Below are positions 20,235 to 32,131 of a stretch of 64,000 bases of DNA, piece by piece. The notes beneath the pieces are model-generated. The model saw only the letters and a list, made by a program, of their open reading frames with translations. It did no database searches and had not been told where the DNA came from. How positions within the stretch are numbered: the stretch's first letter is position 1; every line of letters begins with the position of its first letter. The stretch comes from Ophiobolus disseminans (lineage: Eukaryota > Ascomycota > Dothideomycetes > Pleosporales > Phaeosphaeriaceae): NCBI GenBank assembly GCA_010093685.1, contig MU006232.1, positions 225,017-289,016 of the forward strand. Reading direction: 5' to 3'. The position numbers and the translations under genes were made by a program.

Positions 20235-20597
20235 TCAGATATGTGTTTGTGCCGCGTCAACAAATTCTTGCTCTTGGAGGTCGCGCTCAAATTCCATGTC
20301 GCAAACCCGACACAACAGTGTTGACAGCCACCTCACATCGTCGCAGCAAAGGTCCAAATGAAGGCTCCACGACTTGACATTACTAGTAGTTAATTTATAG
20401 ATGGTACATGGGATGATAGAAGAAAGAACGGATCTCACACCTGTAGTGGTGAGCAAGAAACTGTCGAATCCATGCATTGTGATGGAGACCAGCCAGGTAA
20501 TTACAGGTTGATTGCTTACAGACCGCAAAAAACCTACCTTGTCAAGCGGGCGCAGTTCAGAGCGACGAAATGAGTGAATAAGGGAGCCGAAGCCCAT
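20235..20597 (-). CDS. possible small spliced gene, 75 residues, unknown
   Basis: Joining 20597-20538, 20460-20441 and 20382-20235 gives a 75-residue protein that begins MGFGSLIHSFRRSELRPLDK and ends EFVDAAQTHI. The first junction uses GTAGGT and GACAG; the second has a weaker GTGTGA donor and a CTACTAG acceptor. The product has a CC and two further cysteines around DLCCDDVRW and LLCRVCDMEFE. No family is recognised, and splice-like sites of this quality occur by chance, so this is a candidate only. Transcript reads across the two junctions would decide it. Confidence 0.28.
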   Translation of the reverse strand: MGFGSLIHSFRRSELRPLDKVGFLRSVSNQPVITWLVSITMHGFDSFLLTTTGVRSVLSSIIPCTIYKLTTSNVKSWSLHLDLCCDDVRWLSTLLCRVCDMEFERDLQEQEFVDAAQTHI

Positions 20598-21106
20598 AAT
20601 ATCGCGTCATGTATCCAGACCTTAAAAGGTCGTAGAAGCAGAGCCCCAGCGCGAAGCCAGCCAATAACACATTTAGCGAATGGCAATGCTCTCATCAAGT
20701 CTGTTGAAGAACGGGAGTCGCGGCTGAGTAAGGCTATGTAACCTCGAAACGGTTCAGTCAAGTCCGCGATCCGACATCTACCCTCAGCCAAGCTTCCCGA
20801 TTCCCGCCAGATCAGACGAAAAGCCGTTCGAAAGGAAGAAGAAGCAAAGGCAACTTGGCGATTACAAGAAGTAAGAAGAAGCACAGAAGAAGCGTAGTGG
20901 TATCCAATCTGCGCCTAGAGACATGTCCAGCAACGCCGAACCGAACAGCAGGGTGTATCAGCCGGATATTCCGCAAACGCCTGTCCGAGGCCGAGACACA
21001 GTACATGTAACGTAAATGACAAAGGAAAAAAGGTGCTGTGATAGCTGGAGTCGAGTTCGTGGTCGTTTAGCCCGATAACTGTAGTTGTCAGGAATGACAG
21101 GTGAAG
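20598..21106. other. no supported gene
   Basis: About 500 bp between the candidate small gene and the end of the C2H2 gene. Open minus-strand frames at 20534-20884 and 20812-21006 overlap and have no domain. Confidence 0.35.
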
Positions 21107-22969
21107 TCACTCGGCGCCGCTTACTCGTCTCCTTCGACCTCGACTGCCGCCTTCAGGGCGCTGGGCAAGGACATCGCGAAGTTGTGGACTAAAGATTGGT
21201 GTAGGATGTTAGTTTTTGTCTTACAACAGTTTGCTTATGGTGGTAACATACTCATCCTTGGTTTTATCGACATGATGAACGCGCACATGTCTATCCAAGA
21301 AACAAACGTTAGCTCGGCCTTAGTAAGAATATTCTCGTATTGATCCATACCTTTGCAGGTTATCAGGCCTCGGGTATTTATGTTCTCGATCCGGACAAAA
21401 CGGACACACGTAGCCTGGCGATTGATGGACGAGGCCATGCCGTATCATCTCGTTCTTCCGCTTGAAACCCTTGCCGCCCTCAGATCGAGGGCAACCTTTA
21501 ACTGGGCAGTAATGTGGCCGATTTTGTGAATGCACGTTTGTATGTGAGCTGCAAAACTAGTCAGTTTTTGCATCCTGAGGTGAGCACGAGCCATTTTCAA
21601 GATGAAAGAATACTCACTTCAGCAGATATTGCGTTTGAAATGGCAGCGCATTACACCCCGGATAGTCGCATCTAAAGGCTCCAGCACCATGCGAGCCCAT
21701 CTGCGGCAGCCCAGAGCCATTAGGTGGAGGTAGAATGATTGCTGAATTAGCTATTGTGCCATCCAAGCTCATGTGTCGCGGCCGGGGTTCAATAGGGGTC
21801 TGTTGTGACCCTGGACTAGGGCCGTCTGAACTCTGATAACCATCGCTCGTTGACGCTGAATGCAGAGTTTGGTAACGTCCGTTTGCTGATGCTTGCGATG
21901 GTCTTCTAGCATCGGCTCCGAAGACGTGCCCACCACCTGATTGGAGAAAAATGTCGCCCCGCTGTAAGTCGCTATTTGCGCTCATTGGCGAAGAAGCACT
22001 GAATGGAGGAATTGGCGATGCTGGTGTGTGCGAACTTATTGACATCTGCCGTACTCTTGATGTGGGTGATGCTGTCATGGATGATATTGATTGTCGATGT
22101 ACCAAACCGTTCGTCCGAGGGTCTTCACTGATAGAAGCTGATCGCGGTATATCGCCGACCAGTGACGAGATGGATGGTATCTGTTGTTGTGAAGCTGGTG
22201 AAGCTGCATCGTTCATAGGTGATTGAGGTTGTATCATGGGAAGCCTAACATCAGATTGTGGTATCTGCAGTTGATGTAAATTTGTTGGAGAGTCGTCAGG
22301 GGGTTGCATTACTGCAGTCGAATCTCTGCGTTGGTATGGCTGAGGCTTTGGTGATGGTGAATGCACGTTGAAGGCGACACTCGGTTTCCTTGAGTTCACA
22401 TCATTTGCATGTGGGCGTACACCGTTTGGTAGTGAACTGAATGGCGTCACCTCAGACGCACGTCTGTCCGAGGCAAAGGGTCCCACTCTGATATCTGGTT
22501 CTACGACTGAGTCTCTGTGAGCAGATGTCGCAGTCGGTTGGCCAGTGCCGACACCATCTTTGGCAGCGTTGCTCAAGCCAAATGGCTGAACACCAGACCG
22601 CACCGGATGAGTCGCATTGGGTCGCAAAGGAGCGTTTACCGTACCTGACGACTGATCTTCCATCTCGTCCTCGTCGTCAGGGCCGGATTCACCCGAGTCG
22701 GAGTTGAGGGCCTGCTGGCTGACTTGCTGGGCAATTTCGGGTTGGTTTGGTGCCATCTCCCGGATGAGGACCCAGTCGCCTTGCGTCGGTCGAGTCTTGC
22801 GCCGATTAGCTTTCTTCAGCCGTCTAGACGAAAGAGCACTAACTGGCGGGTGCAAGACTTTGGTGACCTGAGGCGGGGGCGAGGGCGAGGGAGCAGCTTT
22901 GACGTAGACTCGCTCAAGACCGGGGCTACGGGGGCGGAAGTCGTCTTCTGAGTACCAATTGTCGTTCAT
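21107..22969 (-). CDS. C2H2 zinc-finger transcription factor
   Basis: Four exons, 22969-21618, 21548-21351, 21290-21252 and 21188-21107, give 556 residues; introns are 69, 60 and 63 nt. The first 430 residues are disordered and Ser/Pro/Gln-rich (PSVAFNVHSPSPKPQPY, PMIQPQSPMNDAASPASQQQ), typical of an activation or docking region. Three zinc fingers follow, two of them completed only by splicing: C434-x4-C439 with H453/H457, C465-x4-C470 with H488/H492 around GGKGFKRKNEMIRH, and C499-x2-C502 with H518/H522 around RPDNLQRHVRVHH. The tail is Arg/Gly-rich. The start is MNDNWYSEDDF; 43 more codons are open upstream but are unlike it. It is a nuclear regulator with unknown targets; the 1.8-kb upstream gap is large for this window. 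Confidence 0.85.
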
Positions 22970-24746
22970 TAGGGTGGGTGCACCTCGGTCAGTGGAGGCT
23001 CTGAGGGTGAGTAGCTTCCCAGGTCGGGGTCTAGCCCAACGAGCCTTCCTCGAATGCCCCGCGAAGCAGCCCGAACTTGAGGAAGGAGCGAGCGTCACAG
23101 GAGATGCACGTGATGGCGGTCTGAAGCGGGGTCAGCATGACATGCGGATGCATTCTTCTTGCGGCTTGTCATGAGCGAGAGTGAAGTGGAGTGTAAGTGG
23201 CAAGATGACAGGTGAGGTGCGTAGAGGGCGACTTGACCAGACGGCTGCTGCCGACTGTTGCGAACAAGCAAGGCTGCAGCCGTGCCGGCCTAGCACCACG
23301 CACAGACAGAGAGATTGGTGCGCACAAAGGAAGAGATACAGCGAATTGCTTTGGAAGCGCACATGACAAAGTGGAGAGAGCGACGGCATATTAAAACTGG
23401 AGACAGAGCCTGGAAGGACGCGGCGGAGAGTGCGGCTCTGCAGGTTGGAAAACATACCCGAAGGTCCAGTGCGACGACTACTTTTCAGCCTCAGGGCAGG
23501 TCGTGTCGAAGGGCGCCGATCGCGAACAAGCATACAGTCAACCAAGGCGCGGGCAGAGAGCTGGGCCGGTCACGATGCGCATGGGTGTCGGAGTCAGTGA
23601 GGCTCGTCAGGCCTCACAGCTGGCAGAGGGACGTGTTGGGGGACTCTGGCGCTCAGGGAGGAGGCTGATGCGGGGGGCTCTTGAATGGATGGTAGGAATG
23701 GGCGGATACGACGAGGCAGTGCTTGCGCCTGGTGACAAGAGGCCGCGGCTAGTGGATGGTCGAGGGAGGGCAGCGGGTCATTAGCAAGCAGCAGAGTGCA
23801 ATGGCAGCAAAGGACAGCAGCAGCAGCAGCCGCATGCGAGGCCTCGGACTGAGCAGCTCTTCACGAGCCTGGCGGCCACAGCCGTTCCTTCTGGAGGCGC
23901 AGCGGGAGCAGGCTGACCTCCAGGCGCGCATTGTAGCGGCTCCAACCACGAGCGATGAGGCTCCCATCAAGCAGGGCACGTCTGTGCGCTCTCCCCGCTT
24001 TTACCCTGTCTAGTCCGCTATCGCGCCCCAGAATTCTCCCCATCAATCCCCATCCCCCATGTCGGCGGAGTCCCGTCCGAGCACACTCCAGACGGCGCAA
24101 CAAGTCCAGTCTCGCGAACGGCACACATTCTGGACCGATACCGACCGCGCGCGCCTAACCCGCCGCACTCCAACCCCTCTGTGCATGTCAGACTGCTCCT
24201 TGAGATGCACAATGCGGCGTGGACCGCCGTTGGGCGCGGCGTCACAAGCGACCCCAGCGGGACCGCCCTGCGCCAACTAGCGACGTGGAATAATATATTA
24301 CTGCTGGACAGGCTATACCAGCTGTCCTATCCTATGTACGTGCGAGGCCCTGTCGACTACACGCACATTCGCAGATGCATGCTCTGCAGCGGCACCTTTT
24401 CCCCTCTTCTCACTACTAGCCGTCAATGCTATTTTTGCCGTCGCTTGCACCCGCCCTTGGCCTATCGTACAAGTCTTATGCGGTCTCTATGCCCGTCTAT
24501 GCTGTTCAGAAATGCTGCAACCACCCCTCTAACAATGCGACGAAGCCCGCCGCGATCCGCCCACCAATCCCCCACTGCTACGGCTCGGCAGGCGAATTAA
24601 ACGTGCTGTCGAGGAACCAACGCCAAAAAGCAATAAACAGGCTGATAAAGCAATGTTTGTGCCCAAAATGGTATTTAGCACATAAACTGGCCAATACGAT
24701 TTTAGCCTCAGCCGCATCGCGCGGACTAGGCACGTGCATTACGAGG
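22970..24746. promoter_or_regulatory. long upstream region of the C2H2 gene
   Basis: About 1.8 kb, the longest gap in the window, between the C2H2 start and the carrier gene stop. Many frames are open on both strands because the region is GC-rich, but none has a domain or a consistent codon pattern. A (CAG)5 run lies at 23815-23829. A long 5' leader with upstream ORFs or an intron is plausible for a regulator. Confidence 0.4.
23815..23829 (+). repeat. (CAG)5 microsatellite
   Basis: Five CAG units in a non-coding GC-rich stretch upstream of the C2H2 gene. It is too short to interpret but may vary between strains. Confidence 0.7.
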
Positions 24747-26997
24747 TCACGCCTTCGGCTTTCCACTGAACCCTGGAATTCCCGTCCACTTGTGATCGGC
24801 TGGCAGTCTTGGACGGCCAAAATTCTCGTCCAGATCGAGGATGACCTTGAGGGCGTTGCGACTGCGTAGGTATGGCAGCGGCGCTTTTGCCTCTTCAAGA
24901 CCGATTGACGGCTCCAGGTTCGCTTCTGAGTGCGAGCCTCCGGGCAGGGGTAACGCTTGAGGACGTCAGTATACTCGTCTGGGAGAATGGGTGTAGGAGT
25001 TGAACATACATCGCTGCAACAATTCGTAACCAGCTAGTGTGAAACCGAATTGAGGTGATGATCGCATAATACGAGCCGGCCCGCCCTTGAAGAACGCCTT
25101 GAACCCCTCTTCCCGATAGATGGTCTGCGCTGCGTGTCGAAGGCCGTTGTACGTCTGCTCACCTTTCCGTGCCTCCACCTGCAGCCGAGTCTTGATGACG
25201 TCGCACGGTGTGGTGAGATACGCTGCAGGCATACCGGCAATAGCACCAGCCGTCAACATCTGGAGCACGCCCAACGACTTCTGTGGACTCTCGCCGAAGA
25301 AATCTTTTTTCAAGTGGCTGTACGAGGGGAAGTAGATGGCGGAGAATGGGACTGGACTGCTGTGAGCCACCAATCAATCGTCAAACACAAGATGCAATCT
25401 TACCATCTCGAAGTAGACACGCTGTAGCGCCCTTGTACAGACCAACGAGACCCAAGTTGCGGACGATCCACATGGCGGAGCGCCTGGGCACACCCTCAAC
25501 GTTCTTTGCGAGCTCACCCTGAATCTGGAGTCGGATCTTGACGATCTCGAGGGGGTTGGTGAACACGACCTGACACGCACCGGCGGTACCACCAGCCAGG
25601 AGCTCGAAAGGCAGTTTGATGGTGCCGCTGTTCTTGTCTGTCAACTTGCCGCGAACTAAATCGTTGACTGTGAGCTTGATGGCCTTTTCTGGAGCCACAC
25701 CAACGAGCTGAGGCAGAACACCTGAGTACAGTCCAGTGAACCCCTCGTTCTTGATGACCTTCTTCGCACAGTCGAGCGAATTCTTGTACAAGACATGTCC
25801 GGCTCCTGAGCTTCTCTGGTTCTGCATTCTCGTCTTCACAAGATCGATGGGATACACCATGAACGCACCAAAAGCTCCGGCCAAGGAGCCGAGCGCAAAG
25901 TGGTGGACGGACTCGAGGACGTCATGCCATATCGACTTAGTAGTCGCGAACACCTTTTGTCCGGCGTCTGCGATGCCGCTGGCTGCGAGCGACCCTGCTG
26001 CGTGCCATGAGGGGTCAAGAACACGAGCGAAGTCTCGCAGGCTCAGCCGTCCAGATGCCTCATCCAGACCAGCGAAGTGGAAGAGAATATCGGCCTCCAT
26101 GGGTGTGTATAGGTTGAAGCGACTTATGCGAGCTGCCTCATTGAGGAAGTCTGTGCGGGTAATTTTGCCATCAGTGCTCTTTTGTGTGGCATTGCGAATG
26201 ATCAGCTCGACCATGTCCATCTGCTGTATAACGTTCTGGAAAGCGCGCACGTTGGCGTAGGAGATCTTGCTGCCGACAGAGATGTTGCAGAGGGACGGGA
26301 GGTTCTCGAGGAGGTAGTCGGAGAGCTTGTGGCTGGCGGTCTCGCGGATGATGCGCTGGAAGTCTTCGGGCTCGACGAAGCCGTCCTTATCGCCGTCAAA
26401 GTGCATGAAGCCCTGTCGCACCCGCTCGCCCTGCAGTCCTCGCAGCATCTGGGCGAATTGTGGGTAGGTCATGGCATGCCTGTGCTTCTTGGACCCAATG
26501 TAGAGAGCCGCCCACTCGCCTTCCCAGTTGAAGGGTAGGCTGTCTTCTGTCTTGTGTGCCTTCCATGTGTCGTAAAACTCATCGAAGTTGATGTAGCCGG
26601 TCCTGTTCTTATCGAAGAAGCGGAAGACGACCTCGTACTCGGCGTCGGGTTTGGCGAGGAGGTTCTGGAAGACGGACCAGTCTTGCAGGCTGACCTTGCC
26701 CTTCCGGTCGCGGTCGGCTACAGCAAAAAGAATGCCGTACTGGTAGCGCCTGATTTTGTGCTATAAAGGGGCGCACCATGAGCTTCGAACTACACACATT
26801 GCAGGCAAAATGCTTACATAGTCCTCGCTCTCGGGGGCAACCGCGTCAATAAATTCATCTTCGGTGAGGAAGTAGTCACCGCTCTCTTCGTCCTTTTGCG
26901 CGTACTTCATAAAAGCTGCGCGGGTGAGCTGCGACAGCTGGGGCTCGTCGGTGGTCCCCAGCAGCACCTCGCCTACTTGCTCCGTGACCGTCGCCAT
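24747..26997 (-). CDS. AGC1: calcium-regulated mitochondrial aspartate/glutamate carrier
   Basis: Four exons, 26997-26818, 26760-25404, 25351-25010 and 24955-24747, give 695 residues. The N-terminal half carries EF-hand-type loops (DRDRKGKVSLQD near 76, DKNRTGYINFDE near 110, DGDKDGFVEPED near 182), as in aralar/citrin. The C-terminal half has three carrier repeats with signature helices PIDLVKTRM (364), PLEIVKIRL (463) and PCDVIKTRL (561). It exchanges matrix aspartate for cytosolic glutamate across the inner membrane and serves the malate-aspartate NADH shuttle; calcium acts from the intermembrane side. The last exon is recognised by frame and by a GTATGT donor with an ACTGAC branch; without it the protein would lose its 69-residue tail. 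The upstream gap has no further start. Confidence 0.93.
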
Positions 26998-27936
26998 GGT
27001 GAGAAGATGGTGGACTGCTTGGGTTCTGGGGCGTCAATTGGCCTCTGAGCCAGTCAGGGAAGCAGAAGATAGGATTGTTAGGAGCAGCGAGGGGTAAGGC
27101 AGTGAGTGGGCCAGCAGGCCGTAGGAGGGAGCTCGGGCGGGTTGCGAGCTTCGGACCAGAAAACTAGACAAAACTTATCTTAGCGGCAGGCGTTAGGTCG
27201 GAGGACGCGTGGGGAAGGCACGGGGAATTAAGACAGGCCCGTCCAAATGTCAATTCAACAAGTCAGCGGTGCCTAGCACATCTGCCATCTGCCACCCCTC
27301 AGAGGCCCACAGGTGACTGCGACAGTTTTTACATCATGATTTCTTATTCCTGGGCAACATGGTGTCACCCAGGATCCACACCGCCTGATCGACTGCAGCC
27401 CTGGCCAGAGTGATCATTCGAGGCACTACCGTGCGCAGCTCGAGCCGCGATCCGGGGTCGATTGATTGCTGCATGGGTGCGGAATTGCTGCACACGTCCG
27501 TGAGGCTCTGTGCTTTGACATATCCCCCGGACCAAAGAAGGTTTGGGGCTGTCAAGCTTAGCGTCCCCCTTCCTCCAGAAACCCATCTTATTCTGGTGTG
27601 TTCGTGCTTGGCTAGACTTCAATACCATAACGTTCTAGTCAACAACCTTCATAGCATTCTAGTCAGCAACGCAGACGCTAATTGTACAGTAGCAAGTTAC
27701 AGTCATGTGCATGCACAATCTTCAGTCGTAAATTGCTCGCCTCGAGCTTCCAAGGCTTCGGGTGCGCCCGGAGGTTCACTAGGGCTACTGTGGGGAAGCG
27801 GTACGAATTGCCACATGTAGCAAAAATGTACAAGTGCGGTCGAATGTGCTCCGAAACAATGCCTTAACATTACATCTGGCCCATTCGAGCGAAGACGCGA
27901 TAATATACAAATGCTATGTGACAAGATCTATATGAT
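26998..27936. other. carrier promoter and PDX1 3' flank
   Basis: About 940 bp between two minus-strand genes. A 136-codon plus-strand frame at 27410-27820 has a minus-strand mirror and no domain; I treat it as chance. Nothing else is supported. Confidence 0.4.
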
Positions 27937-29468
27937 TCAAACAACGAGCCGGCCTGGCTCGACCTCCAACACACTCTTGACGCGCTCCAAGAAGACGCGC
28001 CCTCTCTTCTCGTCGCCCTTGGGTACGCTGACGCTCAAGACGTTCAGAGGTCCAACGACGCCTTCCACTCCACCGACCGCAGGCTTGACCCTGCGAGCGG
28101 ATGTCTTCTTTGCAGTGAGAATGCCTAGGACATCTGGCTTCCTGAAGACGGGAGTGCGCGTACTTTGCACAGTCGCCGGAGGCATGGCAGTGACCTGAGG
28201 AACAAAGCTGCCCCGCGAGTACTTTTTCGCAGCCTTGTCTAGACCAAGAACAGCGTTAAACAGCTCGTCAGCCGAGGGCTTCGCAGTCTTTGACTTTGGC
28301 AAGTCCTCGTTGGCGAGTTCTGCCGCGCGAGCGATGAAAGTCGACAGGGGCAGGAATACGCCAATCGAGTTCTGTACGCGCTTCTGGCATTCCATCACAG
28401 CCTGGAAGGAAATTGGGAGAGCCACTTCAACGTCAAGCTCTTCGACGGGAAGCGCCTCGTTTACTGCTTCAGGCTTCTTTGCGGGTGCTTCCTTCTTCTG
28501 CATGACCTTAATGTTAGAAAGGTCGAGGTGAGAAAGCTTCTTGAAGCGGTCTGCTGATTCCGAAGGGTATGATTTCTGGATCTGGCCAACATACGCCAGA
28601 ACATCTCCTTTCAAAAGCCTGCCACTAGGTCCAGTGGCTGGGATCTTGTCTGCCTCTTCTTTCGGCAGGCCATTGACCTTGAGTAGATGCTGCACTGAAG
28701 GGTACAATGGGTATGTTTGTTTTTGGGCCTTGCCGCTGGATGTTGTTTGCGGTGCATCTGATTTGGGAGGTAGCTTTGACGTTCGTTCCTCCTTAGGCAC
28801 TGGCTTGGATTCCTCCTTTGCCTCCTTTTTTGGCTCCTCCTTGGGAGCCTCAGATTTCTTAGGTGCAGGATTGTCTTCTGCAGGAATCTCGAGGGAGCTC
28901 AAATCATCCCCAGGCTCGGCTGTAACCGCTATCCGGGAACCGACTTGAACTGTTTTCGATCCATCTCCTTGCTGGAGTAGTGGTCAGCCTTGTACTTCAG
29001 CTCCATCACCGACCACGTACTATTATCTTTGCCAAAATGCCATCGTCCTGCGCCTCAACGTCCATCTGCGCTTTGTCCGTCTCGATCTCGAGGAGAACAT
29101 CTCCGGCGGAGAACGAGTCGCCTGCTTAAGTCAGCTCCATGATTCCTTACAGCTTGCCCTGGTTATCCGTAGCATTTCCATCATTCGTAGTCTATTCAAC
29201 GCTCTCGAGAGCTAGGCCAATCGTACCTTCCTTGATCTTCCAGGTCGCAATGTTGCCCTCGGTCATAGTCGGAGAAAGTGCCGGCATGTTGAGGTTTTGC
29301 GCCGCGAGCGAAGCCTGTGCAGGGTGAAATGCTACGCAATCGTCAATTCTCCTCTTGCATATTCCGGTCCCGGTCCCGGTCTCGCTCACCTCTCCGTGCG
29401 CCGTGGTTGCGACATTGCTGCGTCGCAGCGCGCGCGGACGCCCTACACACAGCAGCGAAGGAAGCCAT
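27937..29468 (-). CDS. PDX1: pyruvate dehydrogenase complex protein X (E3-binding protein)
   Basis: Four exons, 29468-29390, 29331-29227, 29121-29021 and 28971-27937, give 439 residues. A basic mitochondrial presequence (ASFAAVCRASARAATQQCRN) precedes a lipoyl domain with PALSPTMTEGNIATW and EIETDKAQMDVEAQDDG, whose Lys78 is the lipoylation site. A long Lys/Glu/Pro linker (about 125-180) leads to the E3-binding domain (YPSVQHLLKVNGL to LLKGDVLAYVG, about 185-224). The C-terminal domain is shortened and lacks the HxxxDG acetyltransferase motif, which separates protein X from the E2 subunit. It docks dihydrolipoamide dehydrogenase onto the E2 core in the matrix. It is divergent from a second mitochondrial-protein gene, with a gap of about 240 bp. 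Confidence 0.92.
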
Positions 29469-29704
29469 GTAGACCGATTGGCGGTATGGGTCGCGCTGTC
29501 TGTGGTGTAGAAGACTGAGATCGGAGTGTTGAAATGTTGAGCAGTGAGCTAGCTCGGCGGAGACCCTGAGCTTGGGCCGCCATCTTGACATTTCTGGATT
29601 TGGATGGCTCCATCATCATCGGAGCGCCAATTGTTGCTCCACGCTGTACTTCTTCACGTATGTAATTCCCGGACAATGTGCACCCAATTACCACGTAGTA
29701 ACTA

Positions 29705-30592
29705 GTGTTCAGCATGCCTCCCATCTCACGAGGTTTCACCTTCTTACAACAAAATGATTTCCGCCTCCCCTCATTATTGCGCGCCGCCCTCTTCAGAAGC
29801 CGCGAACAATTCTTCCAGCCTAACACCGCGCGAAACTCGCGTTCCTTTACATCCTCAATCTTACGCCGCTATGAATATCAATACAAGACCAACCTCACTC
29901 CGAAACCCAACGTCTTCGTCAACAACGACCCCGTCCTACGTCAAGTCGTCCAGACCCGCCAGCCCGTTTTACTGTACGAAGCGCCAAAGAGTAGATGGTA
30001 CTATCTCAAGGTCTACGGAACTGCGGGACTATGGCTAGGCACAGGCCTCTACTCGGTCAAATTCCAAGACGATGTCAAAGACCTGAAAGACCTGCCGTTT
30101 TTCGTGCGGCCCACGTACGTCTTTGTCGGACTCGCCTTCATCGCAATCGGGTGCTACACTTGCACCGCACCGGCGAAGCGCATCCGCGCACTAGAAATTC
30201 TGCCCAGCATGCAGGGTGGACCGTTGCAGTTGCGCCTCACGGTCCGCGCGGCGCCGTGGACGAGGGAGAAGGTTATATTTTCAAATCTACGAGGAGCAAC
30301 GATCAGCGAGAAGACGTTCCCGATGGTGGAGGAACTGCTAGAAGCGGAGAGAGCACGGCGGCAGAACGTGTTTGAGGGGCTGGAGCATCTATCTATAGTG
30401 TCGAGAACGTGGGAGTACTCGGCACGATGGGTGCATCAGAAGTGGACAAATTTCTTTTTGAAGTTCAAGTTCGCTGTGTTGAGGTTCGGAATCGCGAAAG
30501 TCGAGGTGCGGGGCGAGAAGTGGAAGATTGATTGTTCAGGATGGCTGCTTGAGGACGGGAAAGCGATCGATCGCTTGCTACCTGAAGAGTAG
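29705..30592 (+). CDS. mitochondrial two-pass membrane protein, TMEM223/Mrx15-like
   Basis: An intronless frame of 295 residues; MPPISRG at 29714 is an equally good start. The N-terminus is basic and hydroxylated (LRAALFRSREQFFQPNTARNSRSF), suggesting mitochondrial import. QPVLLYEAPKSRWYYLKVYGTAGLWLGTGLY and then PTYVFVGLAFIAIGCYTC give two membrane segments spaced about 40 residues apart, followed by a soluble domain with LTVRAAPW and a C-terminal KWKIDCSGWLLEDG. The V-L-L-Y-E start of the first segment and the two-pass layout fit TMEM223/Mrx15, which binds the mitoribosome and helps insert or mature respiratory-chain subunits. This is resemblance, not a firm match. It shares a short divergent promoter with PDX1. 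Confidence 0.75.
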   Translation: MFSMPPISRGFTFLQQNDFRLPSLLRAALFRSREQFFQPNTARNSRSFTSSILRRYEYQYKTNLTPKPNVFVNNDPVLRQVVQTRQPVLLYEAPKSRWYYLKVYGTAGLWLGTGLYSVKFQDDVKDLKDLPFFVRPTYVFVGLAFIAIGCYTCTAPAKRIRALEILPSMQGGPLQLRLTVRAAPWTREKVIFSNLRGATISEKTFPMVEELLEAERARRQNVFEGLEHLSIVSRTWEYSARWVHQKWTNFFLKFKFAVLRFGIAKVEVRGEKWKIDCSGWLLEDGKAIDRLLPEE

Positions 30593-32131
30593 AGTCGACT
30601 AGGCTCAATAGTCTTTGCACTTTCGTTAGAGGGACGACGGGACTTGCTATAGTAGTCTGTAGAATATCTTGTACATACGCCATACACACGTGCAGAGTTG
30701 GACAGCGCACCAGCAACCTGTGCAAGCAATCATGGACCACCACCTCACCACATCCCGGCTATGAAACACCTACCACTGCAAGAAAGGAGCTCTTGCACTA
30801 CGTTCATTATCATCACCGATTTCGCAATACAAGCAACTGAGTTTGTGCTTTCAACACCGCAGCTTTTTGTTCTGGTGTCGGCTCCTCATTCACGTACACT
30901 CCAATCGAGGACATCGTTAGGACAGCCCAACCGCAATACCAGCTGCCAAAACTGGGCCTATACGTTGGTATTTGATCTGCCTCTCTGAATTCCGTAGAGA
31001 TTAAGAAAGACTTAGCGTGTTCCTAGCATTTGCGAAATTGGTCGGTCTAGAAAGGTGCAAGGGTAGGGAAGGCGGAGCTCCTGCGAACGCAACACCACGA
31101 TGCTTAGTCACATCCATCGCGACGGCCAACGAGAACAGCACACCAATATCAAACAAGTAGTCCATATTTCAAAATACAACCCCATTTTCGTCAGATAAGA
31201 TATCGCACGTCCTGACAACATAGCTGCTCGTTACTCGCTCGCAATTGTCCAGAAGCAGTACTGCGAATGTGTCATTGCTTCATGTGTAGCAGTATTAAAT
31301 CAACGAAAAGTAATGTTGCAAATAAGTCGAATCGTACTTGTCGCGAGCAATCATGGGTGGAGGAAGGGAGTTGCCGGGAACGTGGGAGCACGTGCATGGT
31401 TCGCCTCCATGGTTCCCCACAATCGACAGCGAGGTGCCTAACAGCATTAAGCTTTTGAGCCGCATCTGTACCTGCGTCTGATCGCCAGTAGCAAGAGGAC
31501 TCGATATGAAAACGAGAATGACTCCGAGGGCTGGAGGAGCATCGAAAGACTCCCGAAAAGCTGCGGAGTTTGCAGTCTAAATACATCTCCATTCTATTTG
31601 AGATTCAAACTGCCTTATTCAATAATCAGAAGTTGCTCAATTGCACGTCTTGTTGTGGTGATGAAAGTGTCGGCATGATGCGTGCAAATCGAGGTTCAGC
31701 TGTCATGCGCGCTCATTGGCCGCGCCAAGTTGGGTCGAACATTGCGCCTCTGCCCCCAACACCGACACATCACCATCCCAACCCCATCTGCCTGTTTTGG
31801 CGCTTCGGTCCTTTGCAGCTTTCACGAAGCATCTATCATTTCGCTGTGGCTGTCATACCCAGTCGTTCTTCTCCAGTCGTGCATCGCGCGTTTGGCTGTC
31901 GCTTCACAGACCCACAACAACAGACGCCAGGGCAACCAACGGACGGCATCGCGCGCTTCATCGCCGACTTTTTCGCGCATGCACGAGGTTCGCTGTTTGC
32001 TGCGGATGTTATTCTGAGGCTTCATCATCGAACATAGGCGGTGTAAGTGCGCTCTCACTCGAATGCATCCAGGGTCCGTTCGCTCACGGCTGCCTCCCAG
32101 ACCCGCCCTTCGCCTCACCGCACCGATCCCG
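30593..32131. promoter_or_regulatory. upstream region of the Yta7-like gene
   Basis: About 1.5 kb. The last 500 bp are CT-rich and contain frames open in all three plus-strand phases (31570-32495), an effect of base composition and of overlap with the Yta7 5' end. No second gene is supported. Confidence 0.4.

Noticed and set aside
23315..24869. Several plus-strand frames of 90-147 residues
   Set aside because: All three phases and both strands are open in places, composition is arginine- and serine-heavy, and no motif is present.
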